From Deltaproteobacteria bacterium (GTDB lineage Bacteria; Myxococcota_A; UBA9042): DNA of 64,000 bases. The position numbers were made by a program, and so were the translations under genes. The stretch covers positions 46,361 to 110,360 of the forward strand of contig JACKFC010000017.1 of NCBI GenBank assembly GCA_020632665.1. Direction: 5' to 3'. The first letter of the stretch is position 1; every line of letters starts with the position of its first letter. Below the pieces are notes generated by a model. The model was given only the letters and a program-made list of their open reading frames with translations, was not told the origin of the DNA and did no database searches. Shown one piece after another: positions 50,988-64,000 of the stretch.

Positions 50988-53069
50988 TCAATCGCGCTCG
51001 AGCCAGGCCTGGAAGGACTTGAAGTCGTAGGCGCGACCGAGGAAGTCGCGGACGAGCTCGGCGGCGTCCTTGCTGCCGCCGGGCTCGAGGATGGCGCGGC
51101 GGTACGCCATCGCCGTCGCCGGGTCGAGAATTCCGGCCTTCTCGAAGCGCGAGAACATATCCTTCGCGATCACCAGCGACCACATATACGTGTAGTAGAT
51201 CGCCGAGTAGCCGTTCAGGTGGCCGAAGCTGTTCTGCATGTGGGTGCCGTCGACGAAGGGGTAGGGCGAGTAGCGCCCCATCATCTCGCCGACCAGCTTG
51301 TCGTGATCCAGACCCTTCGGATCGCGGTTGTGGAACGAGAGGCTGACCGAGGCGTAGAACATCTGGTGCCGCACCCACAGCGCTTTGCCGAGCTCCTCGG
51401 CGCGGCGCATCTTCTCGACCAGCGCCTTGGGGATGGTCTCGCCCTTGGCGTTGGTGGCGAAGCGGGCCAGCGTCTCGTAGTCGGTCGCCCACTCCTCGAA
51501 GATCTGCGACGGCGCTTCGACGAAGTCCCACTCCGTCGCGACGCCCGAGAAGCGCATCCACTTCTGCTTGCCGCCGAGGACGTGGTGCATCAGGTGGCCG
51601 AATTCGTGGAAGAAGGTCTCGACCTGCTTGTGCTCCATCAGGCCGTTGCCGGTCTTCGGGCTGGGGAAGTTGCAGACCAGCACACCCTCGGGGAGCTGGC
51701 TGCCCTGCAGGCCGTTCTTCAGCGTGAACTGCGCGGCATGCTTGTATTTGTCGTCACGCGGGTGCATGTCGAGGAAGATCCGGCCGAGCAGCTTGGCGCC
51801 CTCCTTCTCGTAGACGTCGAAGGCCTCGACTTCGTCGTGCCAGACCGGGACGTCGGCCGGGCGGTATTCCAGGCCGAAGAGCGAAGCCGTCAGGTCGAGC
51901 AGGCCCTTCTTCACCTTGTCGTAGTGGAAGTAGGGGCGCAGGGCCTGGGCGTCGAAGTCGAACTTCTTCTTCTTCACCCGACCCAGCACGAAGGCCTGCT
52001 GCCAATCCTCGACCTGCTTGGCCTTCGGGTCGAGGGTCTTGAGCTCGGCCAGCAGCAGCTTGCGCTCTGCGACCATCCGCTTGTCGGCGATGGTGCGGAT
52101 CTTCTCGATGAATTCTGCGGCGTTCTTCTCGCTGCCGATCATCTTGTTCTCGGTCACGAAGGCGGCCCAATTGGCGTAGCCCAGGAGCGTCGCCAGCTCG
52201 TGCCGCAGCTCGAGCAGACGCTGCAAATGCGCCGTATTGTCGGGCGTGCCGCGCTGCCGGTAGACCGTGTAGAGCTCGCGCCGGGCGCGGTCCGAGGTCG
52301 AGTAGGTCATGAAGGGGATGTAATCGGGGTAGTCGGTGGTGACGCCGACCTTGCCGGCGTTCTCGCCGTCCTTCGCCTTTTTGTGCGCGTCGATCCAATC
52401 CTGCGGCAGCCCGTCGAGCTCCTTCGGATCGACCCAGACGGTGCGCTTGTCTTGGATGATCGTCTTGCTGAACTCCTGGCCGACCTTGACGATCTCGTCG
52501 TTGAGCTGGCGGATGCGGCGGCGCGTGGCCTCGTCCTTGTCGACGCCGCTGCGCTTGAAGTCCTCGAGGGTCTTGGTCACCAGGCGGGTCGTCCCCGCGT
52601 CGGCGCCCTCCATCTGCAGCGCGGCGAAGACTTCGTAGAGCTGCCGGTCGAGCGAGAGCGCGGTGGCCAGCGCGGCGACGTCACGCTCGCAGGACTCCGC
52701 GACCCGCCGCATCTCCGAATCGGGGTGGACCGAACGCCAGAGCGACGACTCGGCCTCGGCGTTGGAGAGCGCGGTCTGCATGCGGTTGAACGCCGTCAGC
52801 ACGGCGTCGCGCGTCGCGGTGCCGGTCTTGCCGCCGAGGGCCACGATCTGCTCGCGGCTCCCCTTCGCGGTGGTCAGCGCGTCGGCGCAGCGGCGCTCGA
52901 GCTGCGACGCCGGGGTCTCGGGCTTGGCGGCCATCGCGGCCTCCTTCTTGGCGGGCTCCGCCTTGGACTGTGCAGAGGGGCCACCGCAGGCGACCGCGCC
53001 GCTCAACAGCAGCGGCAGCGTCAGGCGAACGGTGCGGGTGGCGAAGAGAGACGTGAGGTGGGTGGACAA
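50988..53069 (-). CDS. M3-family zinc oligopeptidase lipoprotein
   Basis: Thimet-oligopeptidase-type metallopeptidase. The TTG at 53069 follows GGAGG with a 6-nt gap and gives a clean lipoprotein signal (…LPLLLSGAVAC); upstream ATGs at 53153 and 53141 would add a long non-signal extension. The 693-aa product carries the HEXXH motif in VETFFHEFGHLMHHV (about 488-492) and the third ligand region in DFVEAPSQIFEEWA. C-terminal YSPYPFVDGTHMQNSFGHLNGYSAIYYTY-type helices, where the Tyr and His residues contact substrate, are also present. It is predicted to face the periplasm or surface and degrade short peptides. Confidence 0.9.
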   Translation of the reverse strand: MSTHLTSLFATRTVRLTLPLLLSGAVACGGPSAQSKAEPAKKEAAMAAKPETPASQLERRCADALTTAKGSREQIVALGGKTGTATRDAVLTAFNRMQTALSNAEAESSLWRSVHPDSEMRRVAESCERDVAALATALSLDRQLYEVFAALQMEGADAGTTRLVTKTLEDFKRSGVDKDEATRRRIRQLNDEIVKVGQEFSKTIIQDKRTVWVDPKELDGLPQDWIDAHKKAKDGENAGKVGVTTDYPDYIPFMTYSTSDRARRELYTVYRQRGTPDNTAHLQRLLELRHELATLLGYANWAAFVTENKMIGSEKNAAEFIEKIRTIADKRMVAERKLLLAELKTLDPKAKQVEDWQQAFVLGRVKKKKFDFDAQALRPYFHYDKVKKGLLDLTASLFGLEYRPADVPVWHDEVEAFDVYEKEGAKLLGRIFLDMHPRDDKYKHAAQFTLKNGLQGSQLPEGVLVCNFPSPKTGNGLMEHKQVETFFHEFGHLMHHVLGGKQKWMRFSGVATEWDFVEAPSQIFEEWATDYETLARFATNAKGETIPKALVEKMRRAEELGKALWVRHQMFYASVSLSFHNRDPKGLDHDKLVGEMMGRYSPYPFVDGTHMQNSFGHLNGYSAIYYTYMWSLVIAKDMFSRFEKAGILDPATAMAYRRAILEPGGSKDAAELVRDFLGRAYDFKSFQAWLERD

Positions 53070-53172
53070 CGTCGACCTCCGGGCTGGGCGTGGCTGCGCC
53101 GCGCGTGCAGGCAGCAGCGCGGCGCGCGCGGAATCTTGCATGCTCGGGTGCAAAGCGAAAGGCAGGGGGTGA

Positions 53173-53202
53173 TTGGAAGCCCTGGCCCGGCTCGCGTACG
53201 CT
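53173..53202 (+). promoter_or_regulatory. Predicted promoter of the 135-aa membrane protein gene
   Basis: TTGGAA (53173-53178) and TACGCT (53197-53202) are separated by 18 nt and end 21 nt before GTG 53224. The -35 box coincides with the TTG that an ORF search would take as a start, which argues against that start. Confidence 0.45.
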
Positions 53203-53223
53203 GGTCGCGGCGGAGGAGGATGC

Positions 53224-53631
53224 GTGGGCGATCAGGTCGACAATCCGGGGAAGAAGCGGCGGCGCTTCGACACCGCGTGGGTCGGCTCGGCGCAACACTT
53301 CGTCTGGCTGGAGTGGGTGGTTCGCGCGACGCTGGTGCTCAACGTCCTCGACGCCATCCTGACCATCTTCTGGATCTCCTCGCACCAGGCGATCGAGGCG
53401 AACCCTTTGCTCGCCGAGTTGGCGCACCAGCACCCCTTCGGCTTCGTGATCGTGAAGATGTCGCTGGTCTCGCTCGGGACCTTGTTGCTCTGGCGCCTGC
53501 GCAAGCGACCGCTGGCGGTGATCGCGATCTTCGCTGCCTTCCTGGCCTACTACTTCTTGCTGATCTACCACCTCGAGGCGCTGAATCCGCGTCTCTTCAC
53601 GCGGGTCCTCGCGCTGATCGGGGCGCGCTAG
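53224..53631 (+). CDS. Small integral membrane protein (DUF5658-like)
   Basis: From GTG 53224 (GGAGGAGGA just upstream) the product is 135 aa with a basic N-terminus and three or four membrane helices: VVRATLVLNVLDAILTIFWI, GFVIVKMSLVSLGTLLLW and LAVIAIFAAFLAYYFLLIYHL. The combination LNVLDAILT…EANPLLA…VIVKM is typical of the DUF5658 group of small membrane proteins. Function unknown. Its tail overlaps the convergent GNAT gene by 4 nt. Confidence 0.72.
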   Translation: MGDQVDNPGKKRRRFDTAWVGSAQHFVWLEWVVRATLVLNVLDAILTIFWISSHQAIEANPLLAELAHQHPFGFVIVKMSLVSLGTLLLWRLRKRPLAVIAIFAAFLAYYFLLIYHLEALNPRLFTRVLALIGAR

Positions 53632-54080
53632 CGGGGCAAGGTCGCCGGCGCCGGGCGGACCATCCAGATATGCGGAATCTCGGCCTCATCGTATTCTTCT
53701 CCGACCGCGGTCCAGCCCATGCGGGTGTACCAGGTGCGGAGGTAGGCTTGCGCCGAGAGCGCCGCCGGTCGGTCGCCGATGACGGCGTGCACCGCCTCCA
53801 TGAGCTGCGAGCCGACGCCGCCGCGCTGCAGGTCGCGCGCCACCGCCACACGGCCGACCTTGACCGGATCCGAGTCGAGAAAGACGCGCGCGGTCGCGAC
53901 GACGCGGCCCTGCTCATTCGTACCCCAGACGTGGACGCACTCCGGGTCGCGGCCGTCGACTTCGGCCTCGCAGGTGATCTTCTGCCCGACCACGAAGACC
54001 TCGTTGCGCAGCCACAGCATATCGTGCAGCTCGCGCAGGCCGAGGTCGGCGAAGGGCGCGTGGCGAAACTCCAACTTCAT
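53628..54080 (-). CDS. GNAT N-acetyltransferase (ElaA-like)
   Basis: The 150-aa protein from ATG 54080 (GGAG site) starts KLEFRHAPFADLGLRELHDMLWLRNEVFVVGQ, with the ElaA-family feature of an early Arg-x-x-VFVVGQ. It continues VGRVAVARDLQRGGVGSQLMEAV (acetyl-CoA site) and SAQAYLRTWYTRMGW. The substrate is unknown. The longer frame to 54116 overlaps the divergent small gene and lacks a good ribosome-binding site. Confidence 0.85.
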   Translation of the reverse strand: MKLEFRHAPFADLGLRELHDMLWLRNEVFVVGQKITCEAEVDGRDPECVHVWGTNEQGRVVATARVFLDSDPVKVGRVAVARDLQRGGVGSQLMEAVHAVIGDRPAALSAQAYLRTWYTRMGWTAVGEEYDEAEIPHIWMVRPAPATLPR

Positions 54081-54109
54081 GGCCCACTCCAGCACGAGGA
54101 GGCCGCAGG

Positions 54110-54325
54110 ATGACATGGATCGGGTGGGTCGTCGCCCTCTCCAGCCTGAGCCTGGTGCTGCGCCTGACGGTGCGGTGGTGGAACCGGGTCGAGCGGATCC
54201 CGCCCGCCGCGCAGCGCCCGCCGCCCGAGCCCTGGCCGGAGGACGAGCCCGAAGATCCCGACGCCGATTGGCCGCAACAGCCGAGCGATTTTCTTGCGGA
54301 GTCCGAGGATCGCGAGGGATCCTGA
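54110..54325 (+). CDS. Small single-pass membrane protein
   Basis: The 71-aa product has one N-terminal membrane helix (IGWVVALSSLSLVLRLTVRWW) and a Pro/Glu/Asp-rich cytoplasmic tail with PEPWPEDEPEDPDADWPQQ. It lies 29 bp from the divergent GNAT start and 29 bp ahead of the giant surface-protein gene, with a GAGGAGG-type site. No family is recognised; it could be spurious, but composition and spacing support it. Confidence 0.5.
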   Translation: MTWIGWVVALSSLSLVLRLTVRWWNRVERIPPAAQRPPPEPWPEDEPEDPDADWPQQPSDFLAESEDREGS

Positions 54326-54354
54326 ATCAGGTTCTACCGTCGCGGAGTTCGGAT

Positions 54355-60264
<5,910 letters not shown>

Positions 60265-60277
60265 ACCCCGTCGCGGC

Positions 60278-61345
60278 TCAGGGCACGCGGCCGAGCGTCA
60301 GCCCGCCCTTGCAATCGGCCTGCATCCAGACCGAGTCGTCGTCCCAGCCGATATCGGTGCGCCAAACCTTGCTACCAGCTGCGTCCAGGCGCTCGAGCAC
60401 GTCGGCGTCGGGATGGCCGTAGGCGTTCTCGGCCCCAGCCGAGATGATCGCGACCTCTGGCTTGGTCGCCGCAAGCATCGCGGCGCTGGTGCCGGAAGAA
60501 GAGCCGTGGTGGGCGACGTGCAGCACGTCGACGTCGGAGTAGACGCCGGCCTTCTCCATCTCCTCTTCGGCGGGGGCCTCGGCGTCGCCCGGCAGCAAGA
60601 GCCACGCGCCGGCACAGCCGGTCTGGATGACGACGCTCTGGTTGTTGTGGTCGTCGCTCTCGTCGGCGCTCGGGCCGGGGTGCAGCACCTCCAGGTCGAG
60701 GTTGCCGAGCGTGAAGTGGTCGCCGCGGCGGGCGATCTTGACGACGGCGTCCTGCTCGGCCTTCGCCGCGGCGAGGAAGGCGTCGAAGATCTGGGTGCCC
60801 TTGGTTACGCCATTCCACAAGATCGTGCCGACCATGTAGTCGGCCAGGACCTGCGGCAGCCCCGAGATATGGTCGGCGTCGGCGTGGGTGGCGATCACCA
60901 TGTCGATCCGGGTCACTCCCAAGCGACCCAATCGCTTGGTCAGCGTCGCGGTGCTGACGCCGCCGTCGATCAGGGCCGTCTCGCCGCTCGCGGCGATCAG
61001 CAGTGTCGCGTCGCCTTGGCCGACGTCGAGAAAGACCGCCGCGTAGCCGCTGGTGGGAGGCACGAGCGGATCGAAGCCGGCGCCGTCGGGGGCGTCGCCG
61101 CTGCCGTCGGCCTGGCTCGCGTCGTTGCCGACATCCTCCGGCGCGCTATCGCTCGTCGGCGCGTCCGCGGCCGTGTCGAGGACGTCCTGCACGGCGCCGT
61201 CGCTTCCGCCGCCGCCGTTGTCGTCTTCGGTGCCGCAGCCGGGGCCGCCGGTGACCAAGAGCATCGCCAGCAGCAGCGACCACGCCAGGCCGCGCCGTCC
61301 GGCACCATTCGCTTGCCGAGATTGCTCACGTCGGTTTCGCGCCAT
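60278..61345 (-). CDS. ComEC/Rec2-like metallo-beta-lactamase-fold hydrolase lipoprotein
   Basis: From ATG 61345 (AGGAGGT site) the 355-aa product has a predicted lipoprotein signal ending GGPGC, then a 55-residue Asp/Ser/Ala/Gly stalk. The MBL-fold domain (about 95-350) shows VFLDVGQGDATLL, ALIDGG, the metal motif ATHADADHISG, LLLPGDAE, HVAHHGSSSGTS and ISAGAENAYGHPDADVL, all typical of the ComEC C-terminal hydrolase. Such stand-alone domains are thought to cleave phosphodiester or related bonds outside the cytoplasm. There is no ComEC membrane domain here. Confidence 0.88.
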   Translation of the reverse strand: MARNRREQSRQANGAGRRGLAWSLLLAMLLVTGGPGCGTEDDNGGGGSDGAVQDVLDTAADAPTSDSAPEDVGNDASQADGSGDAPDGAGFDPLVPPTSGYAAVFLDVGQGDATLLIAASGETALIDGGVSTATLTKRLGRLGVTRIDMVIATHADADHISGLPQVLADYMVGTILWNGVTKGTQIFDAFLAAAKAEQDAVVKIARRGDHFTLGNLDLEVLHPGPSADESDDHNNQSVVIQTGCAGAWLLLPGDAEAPAEEEMEKAGVYSDVDVLHVAHHGSSSGTSAAMLAATKPEVAIISAGAENAYGHPDADVLERLDAAGSKVWRTDIGWDDDSVWMQADCKGGLTLGRVP

Positions 61346-61462
61346 CCGACCTCCTGCGGGGACGATGACGGATCGCCGGCCCACCCCGCAACGTCTCCAC
61401 ACAGAAGGGTCGAATCTTTCGCCGGGCTGACGCGTTGCACCCGATCGAGAGGCAGGACGACT

Positions 61463-61474
61463 GACAAATTTGTC
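61463..61474. promoter_or_regulatory. 12-bp palindrome upstream of the di-haem lipoprotein gene
   Basis: GACAAATTTGTC is a perfect palindrome and AT-rich for this genome. It lies 69 bp before ATG 61543 and 118 bp from the divergent start at 61345, a likely place for an operator. No regulator family can be named from it. Confidence 0.35.
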
Positions 61475-61542
61475 GCTTGCAGTCCGGCGCGAAGCTGGCA
61501 GCATGCCGGGCGGGGGCAAGCGAGAACTCGGAGGAGACGACC

Positions 61543-63702
61543 ATGGCGATCCATGCGATTCGCACCATTCAGCACAAGCTCACTGTCGCGCTCGTCAGCG
61601 CTGGTCTCCTGGCCGGCGTCGGCTGCGGCCCGGTTTTCGACGAGCCGCCGAGCACCTTCGATATCTGCCTGCCGCCGGACGGTGGCGTCGATCAACTCGC
61701 GCCGATCGTGCAGCGCACCCGGCCTTTTGCGCCGCGGCAGCTGCAGCAGAACCAGGCCGAGGCGTGGTCGTCGAGCCGCGGTATGGCCGTCGCCGGTGAC
61801 CTGCTCTACGTCGTCGACCGCGACAACGGCGCGCTCGTGGTGATGAACGCCACGACGCTCGCGGTGCAAGAGACCATCGCCGTCGGCGCCCGCCCCGACA
61901 ACGTCCTGCTCGGCCCGGACGGCACGGCCTACGTGAGCGTTCGCCACGCCGGCCAGATCGCCGTGATCGAGAAGGGCGCGAAGAAGGTCTCGCGGACCAT
62001 GGACGTCGGCGTCGAGCCGATCGGCATGGCGATGACGCCCGGCGGCAAGGAGCTGTTGGTCACTCTCGCCGGCGAAGGCGTGGTGGTCGCGGTCGATCCG
62101 GCGACCGGCGCCGAGCTGCGCCGCATCGACGCCAAGGGTGATCGCCCGCGCGCCGTCACGGTCGTCACCGACCCGAACGCTCCGTCGAAGTGGTTGATCA
62201 GCATCGCCAACCAGAACGGTCCGGCGCGCGCGCTGCGTTACGATCCGGCTGCGAACAACGGCGTCTACTCCGACGTCGACCTGCGCGGCAACAACCCCGC
62301 GCAGGACGGCTTCGGCGGTCCGCTGCGGAGCTGGCGCGCAATCTCGGCGACCGTCTCGCCCGAGACCGGTGAGACCCTCTACGCTCACGTGCTGGTCTCG
62401 CCCGGCGACGATGGCACGCTGCTGAACAGCGTCTTCCACGGCGATCCGATCAGCAACGGCAAGAGCCAGTCGGTCTCGCAGAGCTCGGGTGGCTATGGCG
62501 CTTCGGGGCCGAGCTGCACGGGCGGCACCCCGATCCGGCCGATCGAGGTCGCCGTCACCGCTGCGAGCACCAAGCCGAGCAAGACCGTCAACGAGTTCGC
62601 CATCGAGAGCCCCGAGACCGGCCGCAACATCCTGGCCGGCTTCGACCAGCCCTCCGATATCATCCACCACCCGAGCGTCAGCCTCGCCTTCGTCGCCGCC
62701 TACGGCACCGACAACGTGCTGGTGCTCAACACCGGCGCCGGCGATCCGATGCGCTTCCCGCTCGCGACCATCGACGTCGGCATGGCGCCGCGCGCGATGG
62801 CCATCTCGGCCGACGGCAAGCGGCTCTTCGTGCTGAACGAGCACAGCTTCACCGTCTCCGAGGTCGACCTGCAGCCGCTGCTTTCCAAGGTGGTCGCGGA
62901 CTACCCCGAGGCCAAGAGCGGCGAGATGCCGCCGCAGCTGATGGACGCGCCGTACCGCTTCTCGGCGACGCGCGCCGCCGCGTTCGGCGTCGACAACGCG
63001 CCGGAGGCCGTTCGCCAGGGCCGTCGCATCTTCACCTTCTCGGGCAACGAGAAGATCTCGGCAGCGGGCCGATTCGCCTGCGCGAGCTGCCACCTCGAGG
63101 GCGAGGAAGACAAGCAGACCTGGTTCATCACCGACGGTCCGCGGCAGACGCCGTCGCTCGCCGGTCGCCTGCAGGGCACCGGGCCCTTCAACTGGGTCGG
63201 CAGCGAGAGCGGTCTGCAGGACAATATGGACCGGACCATCGAGCGGATGGGCGGTGAGGGGCTCGCCAAGAGCGAGTTGGCGGCGCTGGAGCAGTTCATG
63301 CTGCACGGCCTGCACGAGCGTCCCAATCCGAACAGGGGCGCGAAGCTGACCGAGGCGCAGGAGCGTGGCCGGCAGATCTTCAACGACCCCGAGGTCGGCT
63401 GCGCCGGCTGCCACGCTGGCGACGAGACCACCGACGGCAAGCTCTGGGACGTCGGCACCGCGTCGGCGAGCGAGAAGCAGGTCGCCGAGCTGACCGCGTC
63501 GCTCAAGGGCGAGAAGATTCGTCCGGTCATCTTCAACACGCCGAGCCTTCGCGGCCTGCACCACACTGCGCCCTACCTGCACGACGGTAGCGAGAAGACC
63601 TTGCTCGGGCTGCTGAACCGCACCGGCAATTCGATGGGCAAGACCTCGCACCTGACGTCCGCGCAGAAGAACGACCTGGTCGCCTACCTGCTGACGCTCT
63701 AA
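61543..63702 (+). CDS. Lipoprotein with YVTN-type beta-propeller and di-haem cytochrome c peroxidase/MauG-like domain
   Basis: The 719-aa product (GGAGGAG site, ATG 61543) has lipobox LLAGVGC. Residues about 75-460 are beta-propeller units: LLYVVDRDNGALVVMNATT, VQETIAVGARPDNVLLGPDG, AYVSVRHAGQIAVIEKG and MAISADGKRLFVLNEHS. Residues about 500-719 contain two haem c sites, ACASCH and GCAGCH, with TPSLAG, TPSLRGLHHTAPYLHDGS and a final DLVAYLLTL, as in cytochrome c peroxidase/MauG proteins. It would need cytochrome c maturation, to which the window's ccmE contributes. Probably a periplasmic or surface oxidoreductase; substrate unknown. Confidence 0.9.
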   Translation: MAIHAIRTIQHKLTVALVSAGLLAGVGCGPVFDEPPSTFDICLPPDGGVDQLAPIVQRTRPFAPRQLQQNQAEAWSSSRGMAVAGDLLYVVDRDNGALVVMNATTLAVQETIAVGARPDNVLLGPDGTAYVSVRHAGQIAVIEKGAKKVSRTMDVGVEPIGMAMTPGGKELLVTLAGEGVVVAVDPATGAELRRIDAKGDRPRAVTVVTDPNAPSKWLISIANQNGPARALRYDPAANNGVYSDVDLRGNNPAQDGFGGPLRSWRAISATVSPETGETLYAHVLVSPGDDGTLLNSVFHGDPISNGKSQSVSQSSGGYGASGPSCTGGTPIRPIEVAVTAASTKPSKTVNEFAIESPETGRNILAGFDQPSDIIHHPSVSLAFVAAYGTDNVLVLNTGAGDPMRFPLATIDVGMAPRAMAISADGKRLFVLNEHSFTVSEVDLQPLLSKVVADYPEAKSGEMPPQLMDAPYRFSATRAAAFGVDNAPEAVRQGRRIFTFSGNEKISAAGRFACASCHLEGEEDKQTWFITDGPRQTPSLAGRLQGTGPFNWVGSESGLQDNMDRTIERMGGEGLAKSELAALEQFMLHGLHERPNPNRGAKLTEAQERGRQIFNDPEVGCAGCHAGDETTDGKLWDVGTASASEKQVAELTASLKGEKIRPVIFNTPSLRGLHHTAPYLHDGSEKTLLGLLNRTGNSMGKTSHLTSAQKNDLVAYLLTL

Positions 63703-63715
63703 TCCGATTCGCACG

Positions 63716-63732
63716 GCACCCTGGCGGGGTGC
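63716..63732 (+). other. Short hairpin after the di-haem lipoprotein gene
   Basis: GCACCC and GGGTGC form a 6-bp stem with a 5-nt loop beginning 13 bp after the stop codon. No T-run follows, so if it terminates transcription it is not a classical intrinsic terminator. A TACGCT -10 candidate for the next gene follows at 63745-63750. Confidence 0.3.
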
Positions 63733-63775
63733 GGTCGCGCCCGGTACGCTCCGCCTTCTTCTCGCGGAGACCGCC

Positions 63776-64000
63776 ATGACCGCACCCCAGCCTGCCGTTC
63801 GCACCCTCGTGCTCTTGCTCGCCGCTCCGCTGTGGGTGGGCTGCGTGCAGACGCCGGACGACACCGCTCGCACCGCCACCGGCTCGGCCGGCGCCTCGGC
63901 CGCGCAGCAGAAGGCCGCCGCATACAACCAGACCCTCGATGGCTTCGCGGCGCTCGACGTCGCGTTGCCGGATGCGTCCGGCGGCGCGGGCGATAGCGGC
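63776..64000 (+). CDS. Predicted lipoprotein, N-terminal part (continues beyond window)
   Basis: ATG 63776 opens a frame that runs to the window edge (75 codons). The product starts MTAPQPAVRTLVLLLAAPLW with lipobox WVGC at Cys23, then a Thr/Ala/Asp-rich stretch and LDGFAALDVALPDASGG. No domain is visible yet. It is probably an outer-membrane lipoprotein, possibly connected with the di-haem lipoprotein upstream. Confidence 0.65.
   Translation, partial: MTAPQPAVRTLVLLLAAPLWVGCVQTPDDTARTATGSAGASAAQQKAAAYNQTLDGFAALDVALPDASGGAGDSG

Noticed and set aside
53779..54354. N-terminal extension of the giant repeat protein
   Set aside because: Overlaps the GNAT gene and the small membrane-protein gene; ATG 54355 has a ribosome-binding site and starts a clear signal peptide.

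Overview
The window is 64 kb of GC-rich bacterial chromosome. It looks like a member of the Myxococcota or a neighbouring delta-proteobacterial lineage. The evidence is two MYXO-CTERM-like surface-sorting tags (8575-8711 and internally near 59158-59290), a GltJ/AgmX-like zinc-ribbon/GYF/TonB-tail protein, long secreted proteins built of Cys-rich repeats, about ten lipoproteins with low-complexity Asp/Gly/Ala stalks, a CxxxY-type CcmE, and an archaeal-type MC1 chromatin protein. I saw no rRNA, tRNA, CRISPR array, transposase or phage module. Species cannot be named from sequence alone.

Layout. 1-8711 (+): end of a TPR/membrane protein, a Cys-rich lipoprotein ending in an FGE-sulfatase domain, and a Cys-rich surface protein with M23 and C39-like peptidase domains and a MYXO-CTERM tag; ccmE follows. 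9283-16085 (-): eight closely packed genes: GltJ-like protein, small unknown, deoxynucleoside kinase, degenerate adenosine-deaminase homologue, Lon-N domain protein, two orphan ABC ATPases and a membrane-anchored unknown. 16194-20855: small unknown, lipid kinase, a 593-bp non-coding stretch with a strong terminator, and a ClpA/B-type AAA+ ATPase. 20856-22645 (-): beta-helix protein and calpain-like protease. 22834-24314 (+): two lipoproteins. 24311-32388 (-): housekeeping run: sensor kinase, FtsB-like, thiolase, RNase J, EngB, RimI, ThiE, PrmC, the last five joined by 4-nt start/stop overlaps. 32652-36711: muramidase-like protein, Ca2+/cation exchanger, LepA, MC1. 37088-40813: lytic transglycosylase and esterase lipoprotein. 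40958-46651 (+): ahcY, aminotransferase, rlmM, dapB, unknown, repeat-tailed lipoprotein. 46738-53069 (-): Cys-rich lipoprotein, a charge-segregated protein, M3 peptidase. 53224-64000: membrane protein, GNAT, small membrane protein, a 1969-aa Ca2+-repeat/beta-barrel fusion, MBL-fold lipoprotein, beta-propeller/di-haem lipoprotein, and the start of another lipoprotein.

Working together. Much of the window concerns the envelope: surface adhesin-like repeat proteins, peptidoglycan hydrolases, lipoproteins and a gliding/secretion-type TonB-tail protein. Housekeeping genes for RNA decay, ribosome assembly, translation and the methyl cycle lie between them. A recurring -10 element TA[G/C]NNT, often with a TTG-type -35 box 16-18 nt upstream, precedes many transcription units.

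The most interesting items are the MC1 protein, the fusion that carries an internal sorting tag followed by a second signal-peptide-like segment, the adenosine deaminase homologue that has lost nearly all its metal and catalytic residues and lies next to a deoxynucleoside kinase, and the cytosolic calpain with an intact triad paired with a beta-helix protein. All calls rest on reading the translations and DNA by eye; no database search was run.
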